From contig CBDAQB010000003.1 in NCBI GenBank assembly GCA_965198825.1, positions 806,001 through 870,000 on the forward strand: a stretch of DNA of 64,000 bases, in the 5' to 3' direction. Source of the stretch: BOG-908 sp965198825. GTDB taxonomy: Bacteria; Pseudomonadota; Alphaproteobacteria; Acetobacterales; Acetobacteraceae. The position numbers and the translations under genes are program-made. Positions 9,575-20,032 of the stretch are shown in pieces (the first letter of the stretch is position 1; every line of letters begins with the position of its first letter). The notes under the pieces were generated by a model. It did not search any database and was not told where the DNA came from. It saw only the letters and a program-made list of their open reading frames with translations.

Positions 9575-9700
9575 AGGCGCGGGTCCATGCGTCGGTCTCT
9601 CCAGCGTCAACGTTGTCTTGCGACGTTAACTACAACCGACGGTCGTGCTAACACACTCCTTTGATCACATTTTTGTGTAAGTTTGATGTCGTTGCGTTTT

Positions 9701-11635
<1,935 letters not shown>

Positions 11636-11767
11636 GGGCTTCCTCCCGATTTTCTGACCCGTTCCGGGCGAAATCGTTACCCTCACGCTACCGCGCGCCC
11701 GCGCTTGGCGCCAGCAGCCTTCGTGGCGGGGGTGACGCGGGGCCGCGACAGGTTACGAAAGCAAGGT

Positions 11768-11879
11768 CTTCTTTTTTGAAAAAAAGAAGCAAAAAACTTT
11801 TGGACCCTTAGGCCGGGCGTTCCCACGATCTCGGTCCCACATCGCAAAAGTTTTTTGGTTCCTTTTTTCAAAAAAGAGC
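11768..11879. repeat. A/T-rich palindromic element, copy B (two arms)
   Basis: The left arm (11768-11802) is canonical. The right arm (11845-11879) carries two changes (GTTCC... and ...GAGC), so its hairpin is slightly degraded. Its spacer is nearly identical, in inverted orientation, to that of copy G 38 kb away. The right arm ends 11 nt before the stop of the minus-strand EVE gene; the left arm faces the upstream region of acs. Confidence 0.9.
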
Positions 11880-11890
11880 GCGCTTGCTTC

Positions 11891-12310
11891 TCACTTGCCC
11901 GCCTTGGTCTTCCCAAGCTTGCAAATGTATTTCCACTGCTCCGCGGAAACCGGAGCGACCGACAAGCGGGAAAGGCGCAGCAGCGACAGCTCGGCCAACG
12001 CGGGATCGGCCTTCATTTCGGTCAACGTGACCGCGCGGGTGAAAGGGCGGACGGCCTTGGTGTCGACGCAGACCCAGTCGCCGGACTCGGCCGAGGGATC
12101 GGGGTAGGCGGCGCGGACGATCTGCACGATGCCGACGATCTCTTTGCCGATGTTCGAATGATAGAAGAAGGCGAGGTCGCCTTTCGCCATGGCCTTGAGG
12201 TTGTTGCGGGCCTGGTGGCTGCGGACGCCGGTCCAGGGCTCGATGCCGTTGGCGACCTGCTGGTCCCAGGAGAAGGCGTCCGGCTCGGATTTCACCAGCC
12301 AGTAGTTCAT
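11891..12310 (-). CDS. EVE-domain protein
   Basis: The 139-residue protein begins MNYWLVKSEPDAFSWDQ and continues with WTGVRSHQARNN, GDLAFFYHSN and GIVQIV, the hallmark motifs of EVE domains (a PUA/YTH-like fold, as in human thymocyte nuclear protein 1). EVE domains bind modified bases in DNA or RNA; a bacterial housekeeping role is not settled. It overlaps the upstream YciI-like gene by 4 nt and should be co-translated with it. Its stop is followed by palindromic element B. Confidence 0.92.
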   Translation of the reverse strand: MNYWLVKSEPDAFSWDQQVANGIEPWTGVRSHQARNNLKAMAKGDLAFFYHSNIGKEIVGIVQIVRAAYPDPSAESGDWVCVDTKAVRPFTRAVTLTEMKADPALAELSLLRLSRLSVAPVSAEQWKYICKLGKTKAGK

Positions 12311-12600
12311 CCGAGCAGCTCGCCGTCTTTGAACACCTGGCGATAGGCGCGGATGGTCACCGCTTCGAAGAGGCCGGCGCGATGGTAGGGATCGGCCTCG
12401 GCAAAGCCTTCGGCTTCCGCGCGGTCGGCGACGTCTATCATGAGCAGGCTGCCGCAGGGCCGGCCGTCCAGGTCGAGCAGGGGACCGGCCTGGACCATGC
12501 GTGCGGCATAGGTCTGCAGGTAGGCCATGTGCTGGGGCCTGGTAGCGAGGCGGAGGTCTAGGTTGCCTGGCTTATCCGTGCACATCAGGACGAACAGCAT
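12307..12600 (-). CDS. YciI-family protein
   Basis: The 97-residue protein has the YCII fold pattern: MLFVLMCTDKP at the start, an HMAYLQTYA segment, a GSLLMIDVADRAEAEGFAE strand-helix region and the DPYHRAGLFEAVTI motif with the His and Asp thought to form the active or binding site. YciI proteins are small ferredoxin-like enzymes of mostly unknown substrate. It is divergent from ccmC with about 100 nt between starts, and its stop overlaps the EVE gene start (ATGA). Confidence 0.9.
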   Translation of the reverse strand: MLFVLMCTDKPGNLDLRLATRPQHMAYLQTYAARMVQAGPLLDLDGRPCGSLLMIDVADRAEAEGFAEADPYHRAGLFEAVTIRAYRQVFKDGELLG

Positions 12601-12708
12601 AGGGTGGGCCTTGCAAGGGGGTGATGGTTGCCGAGGTTAGAGGAAACCGGCGATGCTTCAATCCGGAGGGCCGCTCTGCTAGAGAGCCGGCGGGGTTTAG
12701 GGAAAACA

Positions 12709-13491
12709 GTGGACGCAAGCACAGCATGGCAGGCGGGCGAGGCGGGCGGGCAGAAACGCCGGTCACTGCATCGTTTCGCCAATCCCGGGCGGTTCCTGCG
12801 CATCGCTGCGCGGCTACAGCCGTGGCTGACTTGGCCTGGGCTATTGCTGACTATCGCCGGGCTCGGCTGGGGGTTGTTTTTCGCGCCGGCCGACTGGCAG
12901 CAGGGCGATGCGGTTCGCATCATGTATGTGCATGTGCCCTCGGCGGTGTTGGCAGAGGGCGGGTATTGGGCGTTGGCAGCGGTTTCGCTCGCCTCGCTGG
13001 TGTGGCGCCATCCTCTGGCTGATCTGGCCGCGATGGAGATCGGGCCGGTCGGTGCCGCTGTGACGGCGTTGTGCCTGGCGACGGGCAGCCTGTGGGGCAA
13101 GCCGATGTGGGGCACCTGGTGGGTTTGGGACGCCCGGTTGACCAGCGTGCTGGTGCTGTTCTTCCTTTATGTCGGCCACGCCATGCTGATACGGGCGTTC
13201 GATGATCCGCAGCGCGGCTATCGCGCGGCGGCGATCCTGGCGCTGATTGGCGCGATCGATCTGCCGATCATCAAATATTCGGTGAACTGGTGGAACACGC
13301 TGCACCAGCCGGCGAGCATTACGCTCACCGGGGCGCCGACCATGGCGGCTTCCATGTTGTGGCCGCTGGGCGTGAGTTTCCTGGGGCTGGCGCTGGGTTT
13401 TGGCGCAGTGCTGAACGCCAGGTTGCGCGCGGCGGTAATGGAGCGGCGGACGCGGGCTTTGCTGATGGCGCAGGCGGAGCGCGTGGCGTGA
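12709..13491 (+). CDS. ccmC: Heme exporter subunit CcmC
   Basis: This six-helix membrane protein presents heme to CcmE in cytochrome c maturation System I. It has the tryptophan-rich heme-handling motif GTWWVWDARLTSVLVL and the two flanking histidines in MYVHVPSAVLAEGG and WWNTLHQPASI. The conserved family start lies near LHRFANPGRF. I choose GTG 12709 (260 residues), after a purine-rich stretch; a TTG at 12628 is possible but would give an unusually long N-terminus. It opens a seven-gene operon. ccmA and ccmB, the ABC part, are not in this window. Confidence 0.93.
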   Translation: MDASTAWQAGEAGGQKRRSLHRFANPGRFLRIAARLQPWLTWPGLLLTIAGLGWGLFFAPADWQQGDAVRIMYVHVPSAVLAEGGYWALAAVSLASLVWRHPLADLAAMEIGPVGAAVTALCLATGSLWGKPMWGTWWVWDARLTSVLVLFFLYVGHAMLIRAFDDPQRGYRAAAILALIGAIDLPIIKYSVNWWNTLHQPASITLTGAPTMAASMLWPLGVSFLGLALGFGAVLNARLRAAVMERRTRALLMAQAERVA

Positions 13492-13646
13492 CGTTGCAGT
13501 GGGATCATTGGCCGTTCGTTGCCGGCGCTTACGGTTTGTTTGTGGCAATTGGCGCCTGGCTGGCTGTGAGTGCGAGCGTGCGTCTCTCGCGGTCGCGGTT
13601 GAGGCTGCGCGCGGTTGATCCGCGTACCAGGGAGAATGGCTCATGA
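13488..13646 (+). CDS. ccmD: Heme exporter protein CcmD
   Basis: This 52-residue one-helix protein begins at GTG 13488, overlapping the ccmC stop (GTGA). It reads MTLQWDHWPFVAGAYGLFV, then a single hydrophobic helix and a basic tail (RLSRSRLRLR). CcmD stabilises the CcmABC-CcmE complex and aids release of holo-CcmE. Length, topology and position between ccmC and ccmE identify it despite low sequence conservation in the family. Confidence 0.92.
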   Translation: MTLQWDHWPFVAGAYGLFVAIGAWLAVSASVRLSRSRLRLRAVDPRTRENGS

Positions 13647-14176
13647 CCCGCAAAGGGCGGCGGCTGGTCATCGTGGCGGCGTGCGGCGTGGGCTTGTGCT
13701 CGGCCGCAGCGCTGACCTTGAGCGCCATGCGCGATAATCTCGTGTTCTTCATGGCGCCTAGCGATATCGCGATGAAAGCGCCGCCTGTTGGCCGTCCGAT
13801 CCGGCTTGGTGGCTTGGTGCAGGCTGGATCGTTACATTTGCAGAAGGTGGATGGCGAGCCCACGGCCGCCTTCAAGGTGACCGACGGCAAGACGACCATC
13901 GACGTGCGCTACACGGGGATTTTGCCTGATCTGTTTCGCGAGGGGCAGGGCGTGGTGACACTCGGCGCGCTGCAGCCCGATCATAGTTTCAAGGCGCAGG
14001 AAGTGCTGGCCAAGCATGACGAGACGTATATGCCCAAGGATGTTGCCGACGCGTTGAAGCGTTCCGGGCATTGGAATCCGGCCAAGGGCGGGCCGCCGCC
14101 TGCCAGCACGTGGAACGGGATAACGACGGCGTCAGCCGCGTCTCAGGTCCCAACTTCGCAGGCAGGCACCAATTGA
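13643..14176 (+). CDS. ccmE: Cytochrome c-type heme chaperone CcmE
   Basis: The 177-residue protein has an N-terminal anchor (about 7-28) and a periplasmic OB-fold domain. It carries the heme-binding motif KHDETYMP with the covalent histidine near residue 124, plus FKVTDG and YTGILPDLFREGQGVV, all diagnostic. CcmE receives heme from CcmC and hands it to CcmF. It overlaps ccmD at its start (ATGA) and ccmF at its end. The C-terminal tail after STW is variable, as is usual. Confidence 0.97.
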   Translation: MTRKGRRLVIVAACGVGLCSAAALTLSAMRDNLVFFMAPSDIAMKAPPVGRPIRLGGLVQAGSLHLQKVDGEPTAAFKVTDGKTTIDVRYTGILPDLFREGQGVVTLGALQPDHSFKAQEVLAKHDETYMPKDVADALKRSGHWNPAKGGPPPASTWNGITTASAASQVPTSQAGTN

Positions 14177-16134
14177 TCCCCGAACTCGGCCATTTTGCTC
14201 TGGCGCTTGGCGTGGTGCTGGCGTTCGCGCAGGCGTTTATCGGCATCTATGGCGCGCACCGGCGCGATGCGCGGCTGATGGCCGCGGCGCCGGCCTTGGC
14301 GCTGGGGCAGTTGCTCGCTTTGTCCGCGGCCGCAGCCTGCCTCGTTTATGCAAGTGCGTCTGACGATTTCTCGGTGGTGAACATCGCCGAAAACTCCTCG
14401 GCGCTGAAACCCCTGCTGTACAAGATCACCGGCACGTGGGGTAACCACGAAGGGTCGATCCTGCTGTGGGGCTTGATCCTCGCGGTCTGCGGCGGTGCGG
14501 TGGCGGTTTTCGGACGCAGCTTGCCGTCTGCGCTGCGGTCGCGTGTGATCGGTGTTCTGGGCGGCACGTCTGCGGGGTTTCTGCTTTTTGCTTTGACGAC
14601 GTCGAACCCGTTTGCCCGCATCTTTCCGGCGCCGGTCGATGGGCAGGGCATGAACCCGCTGCTGCAGGATCCGGGTCTCGCGATCCATCCGCCGATTTTG
14701 TACATGGGTTATGTCGGGTTTGCCGTGCCGTTTGCGTTCGCCGTGGCGGCACTTCTCGAGGGCCGTATCGACGCGGCGTGGGGACGCTGGGTCCGCCCAT
14801 GGGCGCTGGTGTCCTGGTGTTTCCTCACCTGCGGAATCGCGCTGGGTTCGTGGTGGGCCTATTACGAACTTGGTTGGGGCGGCTACTGGTTCTGGGATCC
14901 GGTGGAGAATGCGTCCCTCATGCCGTGGCTGACTGGCACGGCACTGGTGCATTCCGCGATCGTGGTCGAGAAGCGCGAGAGCCTGAAGATCTGGACTGTG
15001 CTGTTGGCCATCGGCACTTTCTCGCTGTCGCTATCCGGCACTTTCCTGGTGCGCTCCGGCATTCTCAATTCCGTTCATGCGTTCGCCAATGACCCGGCGC
15101 GCGGCATTTTCATTCTGTCTCTGCTGGGTCTGGTGATCGGCGGATCGCTTCTGCTGTTCGCATTGCGTGCGCCGCGCTTGTCGTCGGGCGGGGTTTTCGC
15201 GCCGGTTTCGCGCGAAGGCGCGTTGCTGATGAACAACATCCTGCTCTGCACGATTTGTGCGGTGGTCGTAGTCGGCACGATGTATCCGCCGTTCGCTGAC
15301 CTGCTGTTCGGGCAGAAGATCAGTGTGGGTGCGCCATTCTTTGATGCGACCGTGCTGCCGTTGGCGTTGCCGATGTTCGCAGCCATGGCGGTAGGGCCGC
15401 TCCTGCCTTGGAAGCGCGGGCGACTTTGGCCGCTGGTGGTTCATGCCTGGTGGGCGGCGCTGATCGCTACCATTGTGGCCGGCGTCTGCATGATCGGCAT
15501 GAAGGTACTGCCTGCGCTGGCGTTCGGCGTTTCTGCCTGGTTGATCCTCGGCTCGTTTGCCGAAGTGTTCGAGCGCACCTTGCTTTTTCGCGCACCTGTC
15601 GCGCGCAGCGTGCGGCGCGCGCGGGGGCTTCCGGTGGCCGTGCTGGGAGCGGCGATTGCGCATGCCGGCATGGGCGTGACGGTTGCCGGCATCGCGGGCA
15701 TGTCGCTGGCGAGCAACAAGATCGTGGCTGCCAAGGTTGGCGACAGTTTCTCGGTCGGCGGTTACGACTGGAAGCTCATGGGCCTCGATGACCTGAAAGG
15801 CCCGAACTACACGGCGCGCCGCGCCTTCATCGAAGTGTCGCGCAACAGCGTGCCCTGGGTGCTCATGCAGCCTGAGCGCAGGACCTTCCCGCTGCAGAAA
15901 CAGACGACGAGCGATGTTTCGATCAGCACCAACCTGTTTCGCGATCTTTATGCCGTGCTCGGCGAAGAACGCGACGGCTCGGCTGTGCTGCGGCTGCATG
16001 TGAATGTGCTCGCACCCTGGATCTGGCTCGGGGCCTTGATCATGGCATCAGGCGGGGCGCTGTCTCTGCTCGACCGCCGTCTGCGCGTGGGCGCACCCTC
16101 CCGGCTGCGCGCTAACGCGGTGCCGGCCGAATGA
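14173..16134 (+). CDS. ccmF: Heme lyase subunit CcmF
   Basis: This polytopic protein of 653 residues transfers heme from CcmE to apocytochrome c. The family N-terminus MIPELGHFALAL is encoded from a TTG at 14173 that overlaps the ccmE stop (TTGA), so I prefer it to an upstream in-frame ATG. Conserved segments include TWGNHEGSILLW, the WWD motif region WGGYWFWDPVENASLMPWL and SGTFLVRSGILNSVHAFA. The C-terminal periplasmic part precedes a last helix. It is followed by ccmG with a 4-nt overlap. Confidence 0.96.
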   Translation: MIPELGHFALALGVVLAFAQAFIGIYGAHRRDARLMAAAPALALGQLLALSAAAACLVYASASDDFSVVNIAENSSALKPLLYKITGTWGNHEGSILLWGLILAVCGGAVAVFGRSLPSALRSRVIGVLGGTSAGFLLFALTTSNPFARIFPAPVDGQGMNPLLQDPGLAIHPPILYMGYVGFAVPFAFAVAALLEGRIDAAWGRWVRPWALVSWCFLTCGIALGSWWAYYELGWGGYWFWDPVENASLMPWLTGTALVHSAIVVEKRESLKIWTVLLAIGTFSLSLSGTFLVRSGILNSVHAFANDPARGIFILSLLGLVIGGSLLLFALRAPRLSSGGVFAPVSREGALLMNNILLCTICAVVVVGTMYPPFADLLFGQKISVGAPFFDATVLPLALPMFAAMAVGPLLPWKRGRLWPLVVHAWWAALIATIVAGVCMIGMKVLPALAFGVSAWLILGSFAEVFERTLLFRAPVARSVRRARGLPVAVLGAAIAHAGMGVTVAGIAGMSLASNKIVAAKVGDSFSVGGYDWKLMGLDDLKGPNYTARRAFIEVSRNSVPWVLMQPERRTFPLQKQTTSDVSISTNLFRDLYAVLGEERDGSAVLRLHVNVLAPWIWLGALIMASGGALSLLDRRLRVGAPSRLRANAVPAE

Positions 16135-16718
16135 CCGACATCGTTCACGCGCCAGCGGATGAGCCGGGAGGGCCGCTTCGCGTCAACCGGCGCCTGATGC
16201 TGCTGGCGCCGCTCGGCGTGGCGCTCGCAGGCGGCGGCGCATTCTGGGCCATGCTGTCGCGCATGCAGCGCGGCACGTTCGACCCGCACGACATCGGCAA
16301 TCCCATGCTGAACAAGCCGATGCCATCCTTTTCGCTGCCCGGTTTCAGCAGCGAGGACGTGCGTCGCGCGGCGCAGACCAAGCCGGTGATGCTGAACTTC
16401 TTTGCCTCCTGGTGCATCCCCTGTGCCGCGGAAGCGGATGCCGTCGCTGCGGCTGCAGCGGGCGGCGTTCCCGTGTGGGGCATCGCCTACAAGGATAAGC
16501 CTGAGCGGATCACGGCTTTTCTGAATCAGTATGGCAATCCCTATGCGAAGCAGGCCGCCGACGATGCCGGCCAGACTTTCATCGATTTCGGCGCCTACGG
16601 TGTTCCGGAGAGCTATCTGATCGACAAGGATGGCATTATCCGCTGGCATCTCGCCGGGCCGCTTACCGACGACAGCGTGACGAAGAGCCTGATGCCTGCT
16701 TTCAAAGCGGCGGCATGA
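16131..16718 (+). CDS. ccmG: Thiol:disulfide interchange protein CcmG/DsbE
   Basis: The 195-residue protein has one N-terminal membrane anchor (about 22-42) and a thioredoxin fold facing the periplasm. The active site is WCIPC near residues 94-98, and a cis-proline region GVPESYLID follows. It keeps apocytochrome CXXCH cysteines reduced before heme attachment. The N-terminal 20 residues before the helix are longer than usual. It overlaps ccmF and ccmH by 4 nt each. Confidence 0.95.
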   Translation: MTDIVHAPADEPGGPLRVNRRLMLLAPLGVALAGGGAFWAMLSRMQRGTFDPHDIGNPMLNKPMPSFSLPGFSSEDVRRAAQTKPVMLNFFASWCIPCAAEADAVAAAAAGGVPVWGIAYKDKPERITAFLNQYGNPYAKQAADDAGQTFIDFGAYGVPESYLIDKDGIIRWHLAGPLTDDSVTKSLMPAFKAAA

Positions 16719-17161
16719 GGATCGCTGCTTTTGCACTGCTGGGTGTGATGCTGGCGGCACCTGCTTTTGCGATCAACGATCCCCGCGAAATGCTGCCCAA
16801 CCCCGCGCAGGAGGCGAGGGCGGAGGCGATCGGCAGCCAGCTGCGTTGCCTGGTATGCCAAAACGAATCGATCGAAGACAGCGGTGCAGGGCTTGCGGCC
16901 GATTTGCGCGCCATCGTGAGGCAGCGCGTGGTGGCAGGTGATACCGACAAGCAGATCATGGCCTGGATGGTGGCGCGCTACGGCCAGTTCGTGCGGTTGA
17001 AACCGCCTTTGACGCTGGCGACGGTACTGCTGTGGTTCACGCCTGTCCTGGGACTAGCCATCGGTGCTGCCGCGGTATGGTTCGGCCGCAAGCACCGCGC
17101 GGAACCGGCGCCGCTCAGTGAGGCGGAACGCATCAGGCTCGCCGAGCTCAGCGCGCCTTGA
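16715..17161 (+). CDS. ccmH: Cytochrome c biogenesis protein CcmH/CycL
   Basis: The 148-residue protein has a signal peptide ending APAFA, the redox motif LRCLVCQNESIEDS (cysteines near 44 and 47) and a C-terminal membrane helix (about 105-127). It reduces or holds apocytochrome thiols together with CcmG and CcmI. This is the short CcmH form; the TPR part is the separate ccmI gene, the normal arrangement in alphaproteobacteria. Confidence 0.96.
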   Translation: MRIAAFALLGVMLAAPAFAINDPREMLPNPAQEARAEAIGSQLRCLVCQNESIEDSGAGLAADLRAIVRQRVVAGDTDKQIMAWMVARYGQFVRLKPPLTLATVLLWFTPVLGLAIGAAAVWFGRKHRAEPAPLSEAERIRLAELSAP

Positions 17162-17880
17162 TCTGGGTTTTCGTGACTCTGCTCGCGGTGCTCACCTTGG
17201 CGCCGCTGGCCTGGGCAGTGACGCGCGACTCAGGCGTGCGCGGCCGCCGCGACGCCGCCATCGCCTTGCACCGCGCGCAATTGCTCGAACTCGACCGGGA
17301 CCTCTCTGCAGGACGGCTCATGCCGGAGGAGCACGCGGCCGCCCAACTCGAAGTGCAGCGGCGGCTGCTCGCCGATGCAGCGCTGAAGGAACGCGAGCCG
17401 CCGCCGCCAGGACGCATCACCCTGCTGGCGACGGTCGTTGCTGTGCCTATACTGGCACTCGTGCTGTATCTTCAGGGCGGCCACCCATTCTATCGGCAGG
17501 AGCGGATTGCCGCTTCTGCACCCGCGAAGAATGCCGAAGCCGACAAGCAGGCGGAGCAACTCGTCGGCGAGCTGAAGGCGCGCCTGGCCATCATGGATCC
17601 GGCCTCCGACCGTGCGCGCGAGGGCTACATCATCCTCGGCCGGACCGAGCTGAGCCTCGGCCATTTGCCTGAAGCGGCGGACGCCTGGCGCCATGCCCTG
17701 GCGGCAAAATTTGACCCCACCCTCGCTGCCTCGGCCGCGGAGCTGATGTGGGAGTCGGAGGGGCATATGACCGATGAAGCGGCAGGCCTGTTCAAGCGCG
17801 CCCTTGCCGAGGCACCTGCCGATGCGCCTTGGCGCGGTGCGGTCGAAGCCCGCCTCAAGGCCGGCGCTCCGGTGCGCTAA
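17158..17880 (+). CDS. ccmI: Cytochrome c biogenesis protein CcmI/CycH
   Basis: The 240-residue protein starts at TTG 17158, overlapping the ccmH stop (TTGA). It has one membrane helix at the start, a cytoplasmic helical loop (RRDAAIALHRAQLLELDRDL), a second helix (about 85-105) and a periplasmic TPR-like domain (about 140-240). CcmI chaperones apocytochrome c to the CcmFH lyase. It closes the ccm operon. Confidence 0.92.
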   Translation: MIWVFVTLLAVLTLAPLAWAVTRDSGVRGRRDAAIALHRAQLLELDRDLSAGRLMPEEHAAAQLEVQRRLLADAALKEREPPPPGRITLLATVVAVPILALVLYLQGGHPFYRQERIAASAPAKNAEADKQAEQLVGELKARLAIMDPASDRAREGYIILGRTELSLGHLPEAADAWRHALAAKFDPTLAASAAELMWESEGHMTDEAAGLFKRALAEAPADAPWRGAVEARLKAGAPVR

Positions 17881-17922
17881 GTCTCAGGGCGATGAGCTTG
17901 CATCGCACGCGGCGAGGGATAC

Positions 17923-18069
17923 ATGCGACACATGAGCGATGATGTGAAAGACGAGCCGAAAGCGGCTCCCGAGCCTAAGCCTATGCCGAAGGAGATCGGC
18001 GGTCCAAAGGGGCCTGAGCCTACCCGGTATGGGGACTGGGAGGTTAAGGGGCGATGTACTGACTTTTAG
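17923..18069 (+). CDS. SDHAF4-like (DUF1674) succinate dehydrogenase assembly factor
   Basis: A 48-residue protein ends with the family hallmark EIGGPKGPEPTRYGDWEVKG followed by RCTDF. SDHAF4 proteins bind flavinylated SdhA and help assembly of succinate dehydrogenase; bacterial homologues carry the same C-terminal motif. The N-terminus is charged and low in complexity, as in homologues. ATG 17923 follows a GAGGG site; ATG 17932 is an alternative. It lies 42 nt after ccmI and may be the last gene of that operon. The stop is followed after 7 nt by a palindromic arm. Confidence 0.93.
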   Translation: MRHMSDDVKDEPKAAPEPKPMPKEIGGPKGPEPTRYGDWEVKGRCTDF

Positions 18070-18076
18070 GCAAGCA

Positions 18077-18111
18077 CTTCTTTTTAGAAGAAAAGAAGCA
18101 AAAAACTTTTG
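18077..18111. repeat. A/T-rich palindromic element, copy C (single, diverged arm)
   Basis: Only the left-type arm is present: CTTCTTTTTAGAAGAAAAGAAG then CAAAAAACTTTTG. The centre of the hairpin is altered compared with other copies, but the ends and the CAAAAAAC box are kept. It begins 7 nt after the SDHAF4 gene stop, between convergent genes. No right arm is seen before the yggT stop. Confidence 0.85.
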
Positions 18112-18144
18112 CCACTTCGTGCCGGGCTCTTGGAAAGACAGAGC

Positions 18145-18465
18145 CTAGATGAGTGATCCCCATACGCCGTAGTGGATACCTGCGAAGAGCCAGGCCAGGA
18201 CAGGCCTTGCTACGAACTGCAGCAGCAGGATCAGCACCCAGGGTGCCAGATCGATGTTGCCGAAGTTCGGCAGGCGGCGCCTGATGGGGCGGACGAACGG
18301 ATCGGTAACCCGGTAGAGAAAGTCGTTCACCGTCCATACTGTGCGGTTGCGACTGTCGAGCACGCCGAATGCCAGAAGCCAGCTGATGATGATCTGCAGG
18401 ATGACCGCCCAGATCAGTAGCGAGATCAGGTAGCTGAGCAGCGTAAAGACGATGACGGTGATCAA
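18145..18465 (-). CDS. YggT-family membrane protein
   Basis: The 106-residue protein has two hydrophobic blocks (about 3-31 and 72-97) separated by a loop with the YggT signature: LDSRNRTVWTVNDFLYRVTDPFVRPIRRRLP. YggT proteins are inner-membrane proteins linked to cell envelope, osmotic and division functions, with no defined biochemical activity. It is convergent with the SDHAF4 gene and transcribed away from the tRNA gene. Confidence 0.92.
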   Translation of the reverse strand: MITVIVFTLLSYLISLLIWAVILQIIISWLLAFGVLDSRNRTVWTVNDFLYRVTDPFVRPIRRRLPNFGNIDLAPWVLILLLQFVARPVLAWLFAGIHYGVWGSLI

Positions 18466-18596
18466 GCCTGGTCTCCTGGGGATCAGTACGCGTCGAGGGT
18501 GGGGGTTGAACTAGGCGTGTCGATGCTTCGGTGCAATGGCGCCGCTGCGGCCCTTGACGCTTCGCGCGGCGCCTGGGCATTGTCCGGCCGCACGGC

Positions 18597-18672
18597 GGGG
18601 CTGTAGCTCAGTTGGGAGAGCGCCTCGTTCGCAATGAGGAGGTCAGGGGTTCGATTCCCCTCAGCTCCACCA
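18597..18672 (+). tRNA. tRNA-Ala (anticodon CGC)
   Basis: The 76-nt cloverleaf has a 7-bp acceptor stem (GGGGCTG with CAGCTCC, one G-T pair), a D arm GCTCAGTTGGGAGAGC, an anticodon stem CCTCG/TGAGG around the loop TTCGCAA, a T arm with GTTCGAT and an encoded CCA end. The middle three bases of the anticodon loop read CGC, pairing with GCG alanine codons, which are frequent in this GC-rich sequence. Confidence 0.97.
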
Positions 18673-18770
18673 CCTGCCGTCGCACATTATCCACCCAGTC
18701 GGATTGGCCGCAGCAGGGACGCTACCCATGCTGCTCCGATGCGTGACCGTCAGAACAGCATGGGTATGCC

Positions 18771-18986
18771 TCAGCGGCGTTCGGTGATGCTGAGAACCCG
18801 GAAGGCTACCGGCAAAGGGCTGCCGTTTGCCGTCTTTGTCGTGAAGGAAACCGCATTCGCCATGGTCGAGGCGGCGGCGTGCTCGGCATCGGGGCTGTCG
18901 ACGGGCAGTGCGTGCTCTGCAAGCGTCCTGTCGTTGGTTGGGTCGTAGATGCGGACGGTCACCAGGAAGGGCTTCAAGTCCGGCAC
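18771..18986 (-). CDS. Small hypothetical protein
   Basis: I do not recognise the family. A 71-residue product from GTG 18986, preceded at good distance by GAGGGA, reads MPDLKPFLVTVRIYDPTNDR and is then rich in Ala, Ser and Thr, with no signal peptide or membrane helix. A longer GTG start at 19019 would overlap the upstream hydrolase gene by 20 nt. It is in the same direction as, and 13 nt after, that gene, so it may be the second gene of the unit. Confidence 0.5.
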   Translation of the reverse strand: MPDLKPFLVTVRIYDPTNDRTLAEHALPVDSPDAEHAAASTMANAVSFTTKTANGSPLPVAFRVLSITERR

Positions 18987-18999
18987 GGTTAAACTTCCC

Positions 19000-19890
19000 T
19001 CATTGCGCCATACCTTCACGTGTCGCCCAGCTTACAATCGAACGATCCACCTCTCCCGGATCCTGGAACATGCTTGCGTGCGCCACGCCAGGTATCTGCG
19101 CGAGGACGGCGCCGGGAATGGCCTGCTTCAGCGCGCGCGCTATCGGGAAGGGATAAACCGGGTCATCGACACCCTCGACCACCAGGGTGGGAACGGCGAT
19201 CGACGCGAGGTCCGGTGTGAAGTCTGGGCGCTTCACGAGAGCGTTGGCCCCTCCTGCTATACCCTTGAGGGAGGCTTGCTTGACCATCTGACCAATCCCA
19301 CCGCTCAGGCCCGGGTCCTGGCCGATCGCGTCGCCGGTGACCATCACGGTAATGACCGCGCTCGCGATGGAGGCAGCGCCCATCTTTCGCGCCTGAAGCG
19401 CATAGCCAGGCCACTCGGCCTGCTCGACGATCGAGGCGGGCATGGGGTTCGTGTCGAACAGGATCATGCCGGAGAAAAGCGCTGGTGCCATCTCATACAT
19501 TTGCAGGGTCACCTGACCGCCCATGGAATGGCCGCCGACGATGGCTTTTTGGATGCCCAGGTTCTTGAGCAACGCGATCAGGTCGGCGGCGTAGGTTGCG
19601 TCGGTTTGCTGTGCGTTCGGCGTGGTACTTCGGCCGAAACCTGGGAGATCGACGGTAATGACGGTGAAGCGAGAACTCAGATCCGCCAGCTGACCGGCGA
19701 ATAGTTCACTGGAAAGCGGAAAGCCGTGAATGAGAAGCATCACCGGACCGGTGCCGCTCATATTATAGAATATGTTTGCGCCATTGACGGAGAACGTGCC
19801 GGTGGTTGGTGGCGTCGCCTGAGCCCTGGAGCACGCGGGGTAAGACAATCCGGCAAGGATTGTTGCGGTTGCTAGTGAAGTACGAAGCAT
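19000..19890 (-). CDS. Exported alpha/beta hydrolase
   Basis: The 296-residue protein starts at ATG 19890 after a GGAGA site and has a signal peptide ending near CSRAQA, so it is probably periplasmic. The hydrolase fold is clear: LLIHGFPLSSELF oxyanion region, nucleophile elbow GGHSMGG, an acidic residue in VEGVDDPVYP and the histidine in VAHASMF. Substrate is unknown; the closest general types are haloperoxidase- or esterase-like hydrolases. Confidence 0.88.
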   Translation of the reverse strand: MLRTSLATATILAGLSYPACSRAQATPPTTGTFSVNGANIFYNMSGTGPVMLLIHGFPLSSELFAGQLADLSSRFTVITVDLPGFGRSTTPNAQQTDATYAADLIALLKNLGIQKAIVGGHSMGGQVTLQMYEMAPALFSGMILFDTNPMPASIVEQAEWPGYALQARKMGAASIASAVITVMVTGDAIGQDPGLSGGIGQMVKQASLKGIAGGANALVKRPDFTPDLASIAVPTLVVEGVDDPVYPFPIARALKQAIPGAVLAQIPGVAHASMFQDPGEVDRSIVSWATREGMAQ

Positions 19891-20032
19891 GACATTCTCC
19901 AGAGGGTATCGGCATCTTTCAAGACGAACGCGGAATGCCCCAGCGTGGATCGTTGTTCCAACACAAAGATGGGAGGCGTTGTCTGGCTGGCGAGCAGATT
20001 GGATGGACGGATTTAGGGGTTGGCATTTTTCC

